NCBI GenBank assembly: GCA_903822975.1
Contig: CAIJRD010000008.1
Span: forward strand, 62,001-126,000
Source: an uncultured Sinobacteraceae bacterium
GTDB taxonomy: Bacteria > Pseudomonadota > Gammaproteobacteria > Nevskiales > Nevskiaceae
Direction: 5' to 3'
DNA length: 64,000 nt
The translations under genes and the position numbers were made by a program. The notes beneath the pieces were generated by a model, which saw only the letters and a list, made by a program, of their open reading frames with translations, was not told the DNA's origin and made no database searches. This document shows positions 25,036 through 34,994 of the stretch, piece after piece; within the stretch, counting starts at the first letter, position 1; every line of letters begins with the position of its first letter.

Positions 25036-27225
25036 CTAGAGATCCGCCGACACGGTGAACAGCACGCGACGGGCTGGCAGCAGGTAGTACGAAGAATCAC
25101 CGAACTCGCTCTCGGTCACCGGCGGCCGGCGATTGCTCAGATTGCTGCCGTACAGTGCGGCGCCGAATCGATGCCAGCGATAGCCAAGGCTGGCGTCGAT
25201 CGTCAGGTAGCCATCGGTCGGCGCCTGATTGGCGCGATCCAGGTAGCGGCGACCGATGTAGTTGCCGATTGCACTGGCATTGAGTCCCTGCGCCGGCGTG
25301 TAGAGCAGCCCGAGTGCGGCCAGCGCATGTGGCGACAGCTCCAACTGCTTGCCGTCGAGCGACTGTGTGCTGCCGTCCTCGGCGGTTTCCGCGTACGGGC
25401 CGAAGCGCGCATTGTGATAACTGTAGTTCGCCGCAAGTGAAAGATCGCTATTGAAGTGATAGCGCGTCTCGAACTCGACGCCGCGGAACAATTCGGAGCC
25501 GGCGTTGCGCATCTGCGGATCGCCGTCGGCATCGGTGGTTGCGACGACCAGATTGTTGAAGTGCAGGAAGAAAAAATCGACGTCATAGTCGAGCCGGCCA
25601 TCGAGCAGACGCCCCTTGACGCCGGTCTCGTAACTGCGCGCGGTCTCGGGATTCAAAACATCGGGCGTCACGTCGGGACCGAAGTCGATCGCAGCCGGCT
25701 TGAACGTATTGCGATAGTCGGCGAACACGACCGCCTGATCCGCACCCGACATCCAGGCGATGTAACTGGCGCCGAGCATGCCCGAGAACCGCGTCTTGCT
25801 GCGGCGATCATAGGCATCGATGTCGGCGCTGGCGTCCGCGGTATCGATGTGGGTGGAAGTCTTGCGTTCCTGCGTTTCATTCAGCCGCAGGCCGGCGAGC
25901 ACATCCCAACGCGGCGCCGGCTTCCAGTCTGCCTGCAGATACTGGCCGAAGAACGCGCGGCGATCGTCGATGCCGTTGATCTCGTCGACCGGCCGGGTGC
26001 TGGTCGCAGCCGGCGTGCCGCCGCCGGGTGTGGCGAGATACGCCCCGTTGGTGCTCTGCTGCTTGCCGGAGCCGTACAGCAGGTCGGCGCCGTAAACCAG
26101 TTCGACCGTATCGAACAGATGCGTGCCGAGGTGCGTGTCGAAATAACTGTCGATCACGCCGCGATCCTGGTCCTGGTAGTCGGCGTTGGTGCCGGCGTCG
26201 TCCGGCGTCATGTCGACACGCAGGAAACCGCGACGGTCACGCACATTCGAGTGGGAATACGAGGCAGTGCTGTCCCACTGCCCCAACACCGTCGGCAGGC
26301 TGTAGCCGAGCACGAAGTGATAGCGATGCTCGTCGATATGCGCATCGGCCGGATTCAGATTCTCATCGCGACCGGTGACGGTGGTCAGCGCATCGCCTTC
26401 GCGCACGGTCGGGCTGTTCGGCACCGTGTGTTGCAACGTGGCGTCGGCATCGAAACGCAACTGGCCGCCGGCCAGCGGCATCGCGCCGCGATACAGCGCC
26501 TTGCCGTTGTTGATGTCTTCGCGCGCGTCGGAAAACTGCTGGCGCTCACCGCTGACCGACAGCGATTGCTTGTAGTCGCCGAGCGTCGGCAATGCGGTCG
26601 ATGCCGAACCGCGCAGCGAGCCATAGCTGCCGTAGCCCAGTTCCACGCGATCGGCGGCCTCGCCTGCCGGATAGTGGATCACCTGGATCACACCGACGAA
26701 CGCGGTCGCACCATAGATCACCGGTGCCGCGCCACGCAGCACTTCGATGCGCTCGACATTGGTCAGATCCAGTGTCGGAATCGCCGGGTTGAAAGCGCCA
26801 CCCCAGGGCACGCCATCGACCACCAGCAGGAAGGCATCGAACTCGTGCAAGCCCCAGAACGAAGGCACCGCACCGGCGGGACCAGCGTCGCCACCGGGTG
26901 GCGCTTCAACGCCGGCAACCAGGGCGAGCGCGCCGCGCAGATCGTCGACGCCGCGCGCGCGCAGCTCGCGTCCCTCGACGATGCTGACCATCGCCGGCAC
27001 TGTCGACACCGGCTCGGGCACACGCGTGGCGGTCACCTGCAAGGGTTCGAGCACGGTCACCGGCGCGTCTTGCGCGCCGGCCGCAGGTGCCGCCGCCTGC
27101 GCCGCCGGCACCACCGCCTGTGCGGCGATGGCGACGGCAACGCTGGCCGCGTGCCGCAACACGCCGCTGCGTCGCATACGCGCAACCACGATTGCTCCGC
27201 CAACTTCTTCCCTGATCAAAAGCAT
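25036..27225 (-). CDS. TonB-dependent outer-membrane receptor
   Basis: A 729-residue receptor that would move a large or scarce substrate across the outer membrane using TonB energy. There is a signal peptide (MRRSGVLRHAASV... with AAQAAA) and a TonB box-like stretch (PLQVTATRVPE). The plug domain is about 55-190, with NVERIEVLRGAAPVIYGA. A 22-strand barrel follows and ends with the usual aromatic/hydrophobic last strand (RRVLFTVSADL). The ATG at 27225 has GGGGGC ahead of it; an in-frame ATG 16 codons later would also keep the signal. No siderophore or B12 partner gene is adjacent, so the substrate cannot be named. It is divergent from the DUF1329 operon. Confidence 0.92.
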   Translation of the reverse strand: MLLIREEVGGAIVVARMRRSGVLRHAASVAVAIAAQAVVPAAQAAAPAAGAQDAPVTVLEPLQVTATRVPEPVSTVPAMVSIVEGRELRARGVDDLRGALALVAGVEAPPGGDAGPAGAVPSFWGLHEFDAFLLVVDGVPWGGAFNPAIPTLDLTNVERIEVLRGAAPVIYGATAFVGVIQVIHYPAGEAADRVELGYGSYGSLRGSASTALPTLGDYKQSLSVSGERQQFSDAREDINNGKALYRGAMPLAGGQLRFDADATLQHTVPNSPTVREGDALTTVTGRDENLNPADAHIDEHRYHFVLGYSLPTVLGQWDSTASYSHSNVRDRRGFLRVDMTPDDAGTNADYQDQDRGVIDSYFDTHLGTHLFDTVELVYGADLLYGSGKQQSTNGAYLATPGGGTPAATSTRPVDEINGIDDRRAFFGQYLQADWKPAPRWDVLAGLRLNETQERKTSTHIDTADASADIDAYDRRSKTRFSGMLGASYIAWMSGADQAVVFADYRNTFKPAAIDFGPDVTPDVLNPETARSYETGVKGRLLDGRLDYDVDFFFLHFNNLVVATTDADGDPQMRNAGSELFRGVEFETRYHFNSDLSLAANYSYHNARFGPYAETAEDGSTQSLDGKQLELSPHALAALGLLYTPAQGLNASAIGNYIGRRYLDRANQAPTDGYLTIDASLGYRWHRFGAALYGSNLSNRRPPVTESEFGDSSYYLLPARRVLFTVSADL

Positions 27226-27667
27226 GTTGCCCCCGAATGGCATCGTTGAAGTTTGTCTTAGTCTAGCGATGCCCAACGATGTCGCATCGAAGCCGCATTG
27301 AAGCCGCACCGAAGTCGGTCCCCGGTAACAGATGAGGCTCGCGGCGCCAGCGTTTGAATTGTGAGGCGGTGGATCACGCAGCGGCACTCCCGCAACTCGG
27401 TGCAGCGCATGCGTCTTCGCGCGGGCGTGCCGGTCGCGGATGTTCACGCAACCACGTCCGCTGACGCGCAGTACGTCGCCGTAGGCTTCGCAATCCTTGC
27501 CGCGTCGGCTCATGTTGCGTTGCGGGCGTGGCGGCGCACTCGGCACGCGCGTCGCCATGGCGCAGAATGTCAAGGCAGCGCCGGCGCCATGCGCGATATT
27601 CCGGCCCAATAGACCAGGTGGGCGGACGTGTGCCGCGAACACCCTTTGCGAGGGAGCGAAGCAGCGG
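27226..27667. other. Divergent intergenic region between the TonB receptor and the DUF1329 operon
   Basis: A 442-bp non-coding region with no gene support. It holds a small degenerate 11-nt repeat (27281-27313, GTCGCATCGAA/GCCGCATTGAA/GCCGCACCGAA) about 55 bp upstream of the receptor start. The promoters for both directions must lie here, but I cannot define boxes by eye. No cobalamin box or Fur-like site was evident. Confidence 0.55.
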
Positions 27668-29068
27668 ATGAATCGGTTGAACGTCAAGCTCACAAGCGCG
27701 CGTCGCGCGGCTCATTGGTTCGCAGGCGCCTGCCTGCTCGGTGCGGGTGCTGCGCTGGCGGCGACGGATGCGGAGATCGCACGTCTCGGCGCCGATCTCA
27801 CGCCGGTCGGCGCCGAAAAAGCCGGCAACAAGGATGGCACCATTCCGGCTTGGTCCAATGCGCCGATGACCGCACCCGCCGGCTGGAAGCCGCTGCAGCC
27901 GAGACCCGATCCGTTCAAAAACGATAAGCCGCTGTACACCATCACCGCCGCCAACGCGGCGCAGTACCAGGCCAAGCTGTCGCCCGGCCAGATGGAACTG
28001 CTGAAGACGCTGAAGAACTACAAGATGGATGTGTACGCGACCAAGCGCGACTGCACCTATCCCGATCTGGTCTATCAGCGCAGCAAGGAAAACGCGAAGA
28101 TCGCCAAGCTCGGCGACGATGGCTACGATCTCGCCGCCGCTACCGGCGCGGGCTTTCCGTTCCCGATTCCGAAGAACGGCATCGAGGCGATGTGGAATCA
28201 CAAGCTGCGATACCAGGGCGAAGGCCGCTACGAACCGAACGCGACTGTCCTTTCGCCGCAGCGCGGCAGCAACGCACTCACCACGATCGAATACAACACC
28301 AGCTATCTGGTGCCGTTCCAGTCGCCGAGCACCAAGACCATCGACGACGCCAAGGGTGTGGAGTTCTACATCTACATCGACACCACGGCACCGGCCGCGC
28401 TCGCCGGCACGCTGCAGCTCGGCATCTATTACCTGACCCACGTCAACGAAGGCTGGCAGTACTTCCCCGGTCAGCGCCGCGTGCGCCGACTGTCCACCTA
28501 CGCGTACGACGCGCCGCTGATCGGCCTCGAAAACACCTACTACGTCGACCAGGCCTGGATGTTCAACGGCACGCTCGATCGCTACGACTTCAAGCTGGTC
28601 GGCAAGCAGGAGCTGCTGGTGCCGTACAACAGCTTCGCGCTGCGCGATAAGAGCCGCTTCAAGATCGACACGCTGTTCCTGCCGGATCACTTGAATCAGG
28701 ACGCGCGCCGCTACGAACTGCATCGCGTGTGGAAAGTCGAGGCCAACGTGCGGCCCGGCCAGCGTCACTCAGCACCCAAGCGCGTGTTCTATCTCGACGA
28801 AGACACCTGGGCGGTGCTGGTCGAGGATCTGTATGACGCGCAAGGCAAGATGCAACGCGTGATGGAAGGCGCGATCTTTCCCGGCTGGGAACTCGGCGCC
28901 TGCATCGCCTCCGATATTTACAGCTACGACCTGCCGAGCGGCCGCTATTTCGGCGACAACATCGTGCTCGGCGAATCGCAGGAAGCCGACTGGCTCGCCG
29001 CGAAGAACGGCAAGCTGAAGCCGGAAATGTTCACCGAGGATTACCTGCGCCGCGCCGGCGCGCGTTGA
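27668..29068 (+). CDS. DUF1329 family periplasmic/outer-membrane protein
   Basis: A 466-residue protein with a Sec signal peptide (RRAAHWFAGACLLGAGAALAAT). It matches the DUF1329 family start to end: AEIARLGADLTPVGAEKAGN, QPRPDPFKNDKPLYTI, GWQYFPGQRRVRRLSTYAYD and RYELHRVWKVEANVR. DUF1329 proteins have a LolA-like fold and are nearly always encoded beside DUF1302. That points to handling of a lipophilic molecule at the outer membrane. ATG 27668 has GGGAG 13 nt upstream. It is the first gene of a four-gene operon with DUF1302, an RND permease and a Ycf48-like propeller. Substrate unknown. Confidence 0.9.
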   Translation: MNRLNVKLTSARRAAHWFAGACLLGAGAALAATDAEIARLGADLTPVGAEKAGNKDGTIPAWSNAPMTAPAGWKPLQPRPDPFKNDKPLYTITAANAAQYQAKLSPGQMELLKTLKNYKMDVYATKRDCTYPDLVYQRSKENAKIAKLGDDGYDLAAATGAGFPFPIPKNGIEAMWNHKLRYQGEGRYEPNATVLSPQRGSNALTTIEYNTSYLVPFQSPSTKTIDDAKGVEFYIYIDTTAPAALAGTLQLGIYYLTHVNEGWQYFPGQRRVRRLSTYAYDAPLIGLENTYYVDQAWMFNGTLDRYDFKLVGKQELLVPYNSFALRDKSRFKIDTLFLPDHLNQDARRYELHRVWKVEANVRPGQRHSAPKRVFYLDEDTWAVLVEDLYDAQGKMQRVMEGAIFPGWELGACIASDIYSYDLPSGRYFGDNIVLGESQEADWLAAKNGKLKPEMFTEDYLRRAGAR

Positions 29069-29156
29069 TCCGGATCGCGCGGGGGCGCGCCACACATATC
29101 GCCGACGAACGATCGCAATGGCGCGGTCGCGAGCGAATCGAAGGGAGTGGTTGCTG

Positions 29157-31115
29157 ATGCACAAGGGCATGACCAAACCATCCACGCGGCAGCGACCGCG
29201 CGCCGCACGCATCCTGTTCGGCAGCGGCCTTGCCGCAGCGCTCGCTTTGTCGTCCGGCGCAGCACTGGCCTTCAAGTTCAGCCTGGGCGACGACTTCCAG
29301 GGCAGCTTCGATTCCACGCTGTCCTACGGCCTGCAGATGCGCATGCAGGACAGAAGCTGCGCGCTGATCGGCCGCGACGAAGGCGGTTGCGCGGCCTTGA
29401 CCGCCGAGTTGCCGGAAGCCACGCAGGATTCGTATTTCATCAACGCCGACGACGGCGATCTGAACTACAAGAAGTACGATGTGTTCTCGATGGTGGTGAA
29501 GGGCACGCACGAACTGCAGCTGAAAGCGCCGGACGGTTGGAGCTTCTTCGGTCGCGTCTCCGAGCTGTACGACTTCCGCATCGGCGAGACCGAACGTACG
29601 CCGCTCGAAGCCGACGCGCGACGTTTCTCGGTCTACAACTTCCAGCCGCTCGACGCCTACATCAACAAGGATCTCGACTATCTCGGCCGCACGGCGCGCA
29701 TTCGCGTCGGCAACCAGGTGATCAGCTGGGGCGAGGACATCTTCATTCTCGGCGGCATCAATTCGGTAAATGCTTATGACGTGCGCCGCTATCACGTTGC
29801 CGGCGCGCAGGTGAAAGAAATCCTGCGGCCCGCACCGATGGTCTCGGTCAACACCGATGTGCTGCCCGGCTTAGGCTTCGAGGGCTATTACCAGTGGCAC
29901 TGGAACTCATTCCAGCTCGATCCCACCGGCACCTACTTCTCCAGCGCGGACCCGGTCGGCAAGGGCAACGACAAGGCGATCTTCATCCCGACCAGTTCGA
30001 TCAATGCCGGACTCGTCGCGAATCCTGCGGCGGCGCTGCTGCTGCGCACCGGGCTGATCCGCATGGCTCCCGCCGGCACCGTCGGCGATCCGGGATCGAC
30101 GGGACTGAGCACTGCGCAGTCGCAGGACCCTGCGTTCGTCGGTCCGCGATTGGTCAAGGGCATTTCCACCGGCAACCCGGTGTCGACCGTGCTCGCACGC
30201 GCACTGGTGTCGGCCGCATTGAACACCGGCAGCGCGATTCCGCTGATCTCGGACAAGGGTGCGAGCAATCACGGCCAGTACGGTGCCTCGCTGCGCTATC
30301 ACCCCGAGTGGGTCGATGCCGACTTCGCGTTTTACTACGAGCACTACAACTCGAAGATTCCGTTTATCACCTATGTCGTCGATCCGGCATACGCGAAAGA
30401 CAATCCGGTCTCGGCCGCGTACAAGATCGAGTATCCGAATCAGCGGCAGCTCTACGGCGTTTCCTACAGCACCAACGCCGGACCCTGGGCACTGGGCGGC
30501 GAAGTGTCCTGGCGTCCGAATGATGCGGTGGCGATCGACACGTCGGTGCCGACCGATGCCGGCAAGAAACCGCAGTACGCCTGTCTCAACGGCGGCGGCG
30601 AATCCAAGGGCAAGATCTGCCAGGGCTGGGTCGATCGCGCGAAATTCCAGTTCCAGCAAACCGCGCTACAAGTGCTGACGCCGAACGAAGGTCTGGGCGC
30701 GTTCATGCTGCAGACGCTCGGCGCCAGCGAGGGTTACTTCCTCGGCGAACTTGGCGCCACGTACTATCCCGGCCTGCATCCACTCGACGGCACGCCGTGG
30801 TCGCTGCCGGCATATTCGCTGCCGGACAAGGTCTCCGCCGGCTACGTGTTCGAAACGCAGGTGAGCTATCCAAATGCCTTCAATCTCGGCTTCGACTGGC
30901 TGCCGCAGATCGATTGGTCGCAGGGCGTGCTCGGCAATTCACCCAATGCGATTCCCTGGCAGGCCGGCGCGAAGGCGGCGACCTTCACGCTCAACTTCAA
31001 TCGCCACAATCAGATCACCTCGGCCATCGCCTACAGCTGGTTCTGGGGCGGCGGCACCAAGAATCAGACCAGCGACCGCGATTATCTGAGCTTCACCGTC
31101 GCGTACAACTTCTGA
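29157..31115 (+). CDS. DUF1302 family outer-membrane beta-barrel protein
   Basis: A 652-residue protein with a signal peptide (about residues 1-37, SSGAALAFKFSLG) and a barrel-rich body that ends in Phe (YLSFTVAYNF), as outer-membrane proteins do. Family hallmarks are DDFQGSFDSTLSYG near the N terminus, LDYLGRTARIRVGNQVISWGEDIF, and SNHGQYGASLRYHPEWVDADFAFYYEHY (quoted in pieces: GQYGASLRYHPE, DADFAFYYEHY). ATG 29157 follows AAGGGAGTGG. It is 88 bp downstream of the DUF1329 gene, its standard genomic partner. It probably forms an outer-membrane pore for a hydrophobic compound moved by the RND protein downstream. Direction of transport is unknown. Confidence 0.9.
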   Translation: MHKGMTKPSTRQRPRAARILFGSGLAAALALSSGAALAFKFSLGDDFQGSFDSTLSYGLQMRMQDRSCALIGRDEGGCAALTAELPEATQDSYFINADDGDLNYKKYDVFSMVVKGTHELQLKAPDGWSFFGRVSELYDFRIGETERTPLEADARRFSVYNFQPLDAYINKDLDYLGRTARIRVGNQVISWGEDIFILGGINSVNAYDVRRYHVAGAQVKEILRPAPMVSVNTDVLPGLGFEGYYQWHWNSFQLDPTGTYFSSADPVGKGNDKAIFIPTSSINAGLVANPAAALLLRTGLIRMAPAGTVGDPGSTGLSTAQSQDPAFVGPRLVKGISTGNPVSTVLARALVSAALNTGSAIPLISDKGASNHGQYGASLRYHPEWVDADFAFYYEHYNSKIPFITYVVDPAYAKDNPVSAAYKIEYPNQRQLYGVSYSTNAGPWALGGEVSWRPNDAVAIDTSVPTDAGKKPQYACLNGGGESKGKICQGWVDRAKFQFQQTALQVLTPNEGLGAFMLQTLGASEGYFLGELGATYYPGLHPLDGTPWSLPAYSLPDKVSAGYVFETQVSYPNAFNLGFDWLPQIDWSQGVLGNSPNAIPWQAGAKAATFTLNFNRHNQITSAIAYSWFWGGGTKNQTSDRDYLSFTVAYNF

Positions 31116-31326
31116 CGTCGACGAGCGATCTCTCGATGTCGGCATGCGCTTCATTACCTCCGCAACGCGCCTCGGCGTCGCGACGCCTGCGTGAAGCGGA
31201 GCTTGGCGCATCGGTGCTACCGAATCGAATCGTTTGCGGCACGGACGCAAGCAGCACTCCTAAGCCGGTCCGCCTGACGACCGTCGAGCACATCCGCCTG
31301 CGACGACGCCGCACCGACTTACGCCC

Positions 31327-33705
31327 GTGCTGAACCGCCTCATCAGCCGTCTCGAGGCGTTCCTGTTCGCGCGTCGCGGCGCGGTGCTCGGCCTGCTCGG
31401 CCTGATCACCGCTTTCATGGGTTGGCAGGCGTCGCAGCTGCGCATGTCGGCGGGCTTCGAGAAGCTGCTGCCCTCGCACCACGAATACATCGAGACGTTC
31501 ACGCAGTATCGCGATCAGCTGTACGACGCCAACCGCCTCGCGATCGTGGTGCATGCGCGCAACGGCAACGTCTGGACGCCGGCCGCGCTGAAGACATTGC
31601 TCGACGTCACCCAGGCCGTGACCTTCCTGCCCGGCATCAATCGCGGCAGCGTGATCTCGCTGTGGACACCGAATGTGTTCCTCAACCAGATCACCGAAGA
31701 GGGCTTCAAATCCGATCCGCTGATTCCCGGCACGATCACGCCGGATGCGCTCACACCCGAAGTGATTGGCCAGATCCGCGACCGCGTCATCGAGGGCGGC
31801 TATCTCGGCCAGTTGGTGGCGAAAGACGGCGCCGGTGCGATGGTGGTCGCCGACGTGATGGACGTCGACCCGCGCAGCGGTGCGCCACTCGACTACATCG
31901 CCTTCGGCCACGCGCTCGAACAACAGCTGCGCGCGAAATTCGAAAGTGCGTCGGGTGCCGCCGACGGCGTCGACATCGAGATCATCGGCTTCGCCAAGGA
32001 GATCGCCGAGATCGCCGACGGTGCCTCGGGTGTGGTGTTCTTCTGCGCGATCGCGATGCTGCTGACGATACTCGCGGTGTACTGGTACTGCCGCTCGTGG
32101 CGATTGACGCTGCAGAAGATCGGCTGCTCGCTGACCTCGCTGGTCTGGCAATTCGGCACGCTCAAGCTGCTCGGCATCGGCCTCGATCCGCTGGCCGTGC
32201 TGGTGCCGTTCCTGGTGTTTGCGATCGGCGTATCGCACGGCGTGCAACAGATCAATTTCATGATCCGCGAAATCGCCAACGGTGCGGACACCTACACGGC
32301 CGCGCGGCGCAGCTTTCGCGGCCTTCTGATTCCCGGCGTGCTGGCGCTGGCCACGGCATTCGTCAGCTTCATTACGATGACGCTGGTGCCGATCCCGATG
32401 ATCCGCGATCTGGCAATCACCGCATCGATCGGCGTGTCGTTCAAGATCATCACCAACCTGGTGATGTTGCCGCTCGCTGCTTCGTATTCGAGCTTCACGC
32501 CCGAGTGGGCGCAAGCCTGCCTGGCGCGACGCGAGCAACGCAGCGGCTGGATGAGCCGCATCGCGCGGCTGGCCGAACCGCGCAACGCGGTGATCGTCTG
32601 TGTGGTGACGCTGATCGTGTTCGTCGCGGCGATTGCGCTGTCGCGTGGCCGCGTGATCGGCAGTCTGCAACCGGGCTCGCCGGAACTGCGCGCCGATGCG
32701 CGCTACAACCGCGATGCGCTGGCCATCGCATCGACCTTCGATGTCGGTCTCGACTGGATCACCGTGGTCGCCGAGAACCCGCCGAATGCCTGCAGCAATC
32801 CGGAAGTGATTAAGTACCTCGACCAGTTCGATTGGGAGATGAGCAACGTCGCCGGTGTGGTCTCGGTGTCGTCGGTGGCGACGCTGACCAAGCTCTACAA
32901 CGCCGGACTCAATGAGGGCATTCCGAAGATGGCGACCGTGCCGCGCGACGGCAAGACGTTGGATTTCGACATCGCGCAAATGCAGGAAGCCAAGGGCATC
33001 AAGGGCAGCGACTGCGGCTGGCTCGCGATCAATATCTATTTGAGCGATCACCAGGCGACGACGATCCAGCGCGTGGTCACGGCGGTGAAGGCCTTCCGCA
33101 CGCGCGAACCGATGACCGGCGTGAAGCTGCGGCTCGCCAGCGGCAACGCCGGTGTCGAAGCCGCGACCGACGAAGTACTCGCCGCGCAGGAACTGCCGAT
33201 GATGCTGTACGTCTACGCCGCGATTCTGCTGCTGGTGTTCCTGGCGTATCGCGACTGGCGCGCGATGCTGGCCTGCTGCCTGCCGCTGACGGTATCGACC
33301 TTCATCGGCTATGCGTTCATGAAAGCGCTTTCGATCGGCCTCACCGTGGCCACGCTGCCGGTGATGGTGCTCGCCGTCGGTGTCGGCGTGGACTACGCGT
33401 TCTACATCTACAACCGCCTGCAATTGCATCTGGCGATGGGCGAGAACATCGTCGATGCGTTCGAACACGCGCTGACCGAAACCGGTGTTGCCACCGTGTT
33501 CACCGCTTTGACGCTGTCGGTCGGCGTCGCCACCTGGAGTTTTTCCGCGCTCAAATTCCAGGCCGACATGGGCAAGCTGCTGACCTTCATGTTCATGGTC
33601 AACATGATCATGGCGATCACCGCCCTGCCCGCGTTCGCCGTGGTGCTCGAACTGCTGTTTCCGCGGCGCGGGCCGGTGCGGATGCCGGGGCTGGCGCATG
33701 ACTGA
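31327..33705 (+). CDS. RND/MMPL-type lipid transporter-like permease
   Basis: A 792-residue inner-membrane protein of the RND superfamily (sterol-sensing/HpnN-MmpL branch). It has two halves, each with one helix, a large periplasmic loop (about 40-215 and 430-600) and five helices. The sequence near residue 675, VGVGVDYAFYIYNRLQ, carries the intramembrane Asp-Tyr pair used for proton coupling in MMPL proteins; the other half has IGVSHGVQQINFM. The GTG at 31327 was used as start, since the product begins right at the first helix and no better ATG is near. A 211-bp gap separates it from DUF1302. Its stop overlaps the next ATG (ATGACTGA). With DUF1329 and DUF1302 it likely makes a lipid-type export or uptake route. 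Confidence 0.88.
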   Translation: MLNRLISRLEAFLFARRGAVLGLLGLITAFMGWQASQLRMSAGFEKLLPSHHEYIETFTQYRDQLYDANRLAIVVHARNGNVWTPAALKTLLDVTQAVTFLPGINRGSVISLWTPNVFLNQITEEGFKSDPLIPGTITPDALTPEVIGQIRDRVIEGGYLGQLVAKDGAGAMVVADVMDVDPRSGAPLDYIAFGHALEQQLRAKFESASGAADGVDIEIIGFAKEIAEIADGASGVVFFCAIAMLLTILAVYWYCRSWRLTLQKIGCSLTSLVWQFGTLKLLGIGLDPLAVLVPFLVFAIGVSHGVQQINFMIREIANGADTYTAARRSFRGLLIPGVLALATAFVSFITMTLVPIPMIRDLAITASIGVSFKIITNLVMLPLAASYSSFTPEWAQACLARREQRSGWMSRIARLAEPRNAVIVCVVTLIVFVAAIALSRGRVIGSLQPGSPELRADARYNRDALAIASTFDVGLDWITVVAENPPNACSNPEVIKYLDQFDWEMSNVAGVVSVSSVATLTKLYNAGLNEGIPKMATVPRDGKTLDFDIAQMQEAKGIKGSDCGWLAINIYLSDHQATTIQRVVTAVKAFRTREPMTGVKLRLASGNAGVEAATDEVLAAQELPMMLYVYAAILLLVFLAYRDWRAMLACCLPLTVSTFIGYAFMKALSIGLTVATLPVMVLAVGVGVDYAFYIYNRLQLHLAMGENIVDAFEHALTETGVATVFTALTLSVGVATWSFSALKFQADMGKLLTFMFMVNMIMAITALPAFAVVLELLFPRRGPVRMPGLAHD

Positions 33706-34924
33706 GTCAGACGCGCAACTCCCGAAGTCGATTGTGGCAGAGGCTGAACGGACTTCGATGCGCAGCCCCGCGCGCCGATGGCTGGCATCGCCTCGCGCGG
33801 CGCTGATCTCAGTTGCGTTGGCCTCATTCAGGGTGCAACTGGCGTTGCTGCTGGCGCTGCTGCTGGCGCTGCCCACTGCGGCACAGGATGGCGGCGCCAG
33901 CAGCGACGCCGCGAACCCGCACGCGGCAGTCGGTGCAACCGAGGGCGCATCGACCGCGCAATCGACTGGCACAGCGCCTGGCACATCGCCCGACGCATCG
34001 ACAGACGCGGCAAGCAACACTTCCGCGAGCACAGCGCCGACGCCGGCTTCCGCACAGAAGCCCGCGGTTGCCGTCGCAATTGCGACATCCGCACCGCTGC
34101 TCGCGGCCGTTTACGCCGGCACGCGCATCGTCGCCGTTGGCGATCACGGTGTCGTCCTGTTGTCCGACGATGGCGGCAAGACGTTTCGTCAGGCGCGCAG
34201 CGTGCCGACGCGTGCGCTGCTCACCGGGTTGAGCTTTGTCGATGCGCAGCATGGCTGGGCTTGCGGTCACGATGGCCTGATTCTGGTCACCGCAGACGGC
34301 GGCGAAACCTGGGCGATCCAGCATGAAGACCTCGACGGCGACAAGCCGCTGTTCGCGATTCACTTCCGCGATGTGCAACACGGTTTCGCAGTCGGCCTGT
34401 TCAATGCCGCGCTGCGCAGCGACGACGGCGGCGCGCACTGGACGCCGTTCACACTGATCAACGGGCCCGCCGAGGACAAGCATCTGTACGGCATCTTCGG
34501 TCACGGCGACGCGCTGTATATCGCCGCAGAGGGCGGCACGCTGTATCGCTCCACCGACGCCGGTGCGAGCTGGACTGAAGTGCAGACCTCGAATCCCGGC
34601 TCGTTCTGGAGCGGTGTGGTGCTGCGCAGCGGAACCGTGCTCGCGGTCGGACAACGCGGCCATGTGTTTGTCAGCCACGACAATGGCGCCGGCTGGAGCG
34701 AAGTGCCCTCGCACACCGATCAGTCGCTGACCGATGCGGTCGAGCTTAATGATGGCTCGGTGCTGATCACCGGACTTGCCGGTGTGAGCCTGCACAGTTC
34801 GGATGAGGGCCAGACGTTCGTCCTCGCCGCGCGTGGCGATCGTGCGCCACTGTTCACGGCGCTGCCGCAGGCCGGTGCTGCCGCGTTGTTGTTCGGCGGC
34901 AATGGCGTGATCGATTCGCACTGA
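33698..34924 (+). CDS. Ycf48-like BNR beta-propeller protein
   Basis: A 408-residue protein with a membrane or signal segment (about 34-62, ALISVALASF and LALLLALLLALP), then an Ala/Ser/Thr-rich linker (about 62-125). A seven-bladed Ycf48/BNR-type propeller follows, with VVLLSDDGGKTF, ILVTADGGETW, ALRSDDGGAHW, LYRSTDAGASW and VFVSHDNGAGW. ATG 33698 overlaps the stop of the RND gene (ATGACTGA), showing translational coupling. Ycf48-like genes are regular partners of DUF1329/DUF1302/RND loci and are presumed assembly or accessory factors. A 14-nt tandem array begins at the base after the stop codon. Confidence 0.87.
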   Translation: MTESDAQLPKSIVAEAERTSMRSPARRWLASPRAALISVALASFRVQLALLLALLLALPTAAQDGGASSDAANPHAAVGATEGASTAQSTGTAPGTSPDASTDAASNTSASTAPTPASAQKPAVAVAIATSAPLLAAVYAGTRIVAVGDHGVVLLSDDGGKTFRQARSVPTRALLTGLSFVDAQHGWACGHDGLILVTADGGETWAIQHEDLDGDKPLFAIHFRDVQHGFAVGLFNAALRSDDGGAHWTPFTLINGPAEDKHLYGIFGHGDALYIAAEGGTLYRSTDAGASWTEVQTSNPGSFWSGVVLRSGTVLAVGQRGHVFVSHDNGAGWSEVPSHTDQSLTDAVELNDGSVLITGLAGVSLHSSDEGQTFVLAARGDRAPLFTALPQAGAAALLFGGNGVIDSH

Positions 34925-34994
34925 TCGGGTGCGGTAATTCGGGCGCGGTAAATCGGGCGCGTCAAATCGAGCGCCGTAAACCGGGCGCTGAAAG
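34925..34994. repeat. Degenerate 14-nt tandem repeat
   Basis: Five copies with exact 14-nt spacing starting at 34925, 34939, 34953, 34967 and 34981. The consensus is TCGGGCGCGGTAAA. The first copy starts immediately after the Ycf48-like stop codon. Confidence 0.88.

Noticed and set aside
25456..27249. A 597-codon plus-strand frame opposite the TonB receptor
   Set aside because: The receptor has plug, barrel and signal features; the opposite strand reading has none.
27226..27667. Cobalamin riboswitch or Fur box upstream of the TonB receptor
   Set aside because: I found no B12-box core or Fur-like palindrome on the receptor's strand.
31093..34032. A 979-codon minus-strand frame opposite the RND permease
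   Set aside because: The permease on the plus strand has a convincing 12-helix pattern; the antisense reading is Arg/His/Gln-rich without a fold signature.
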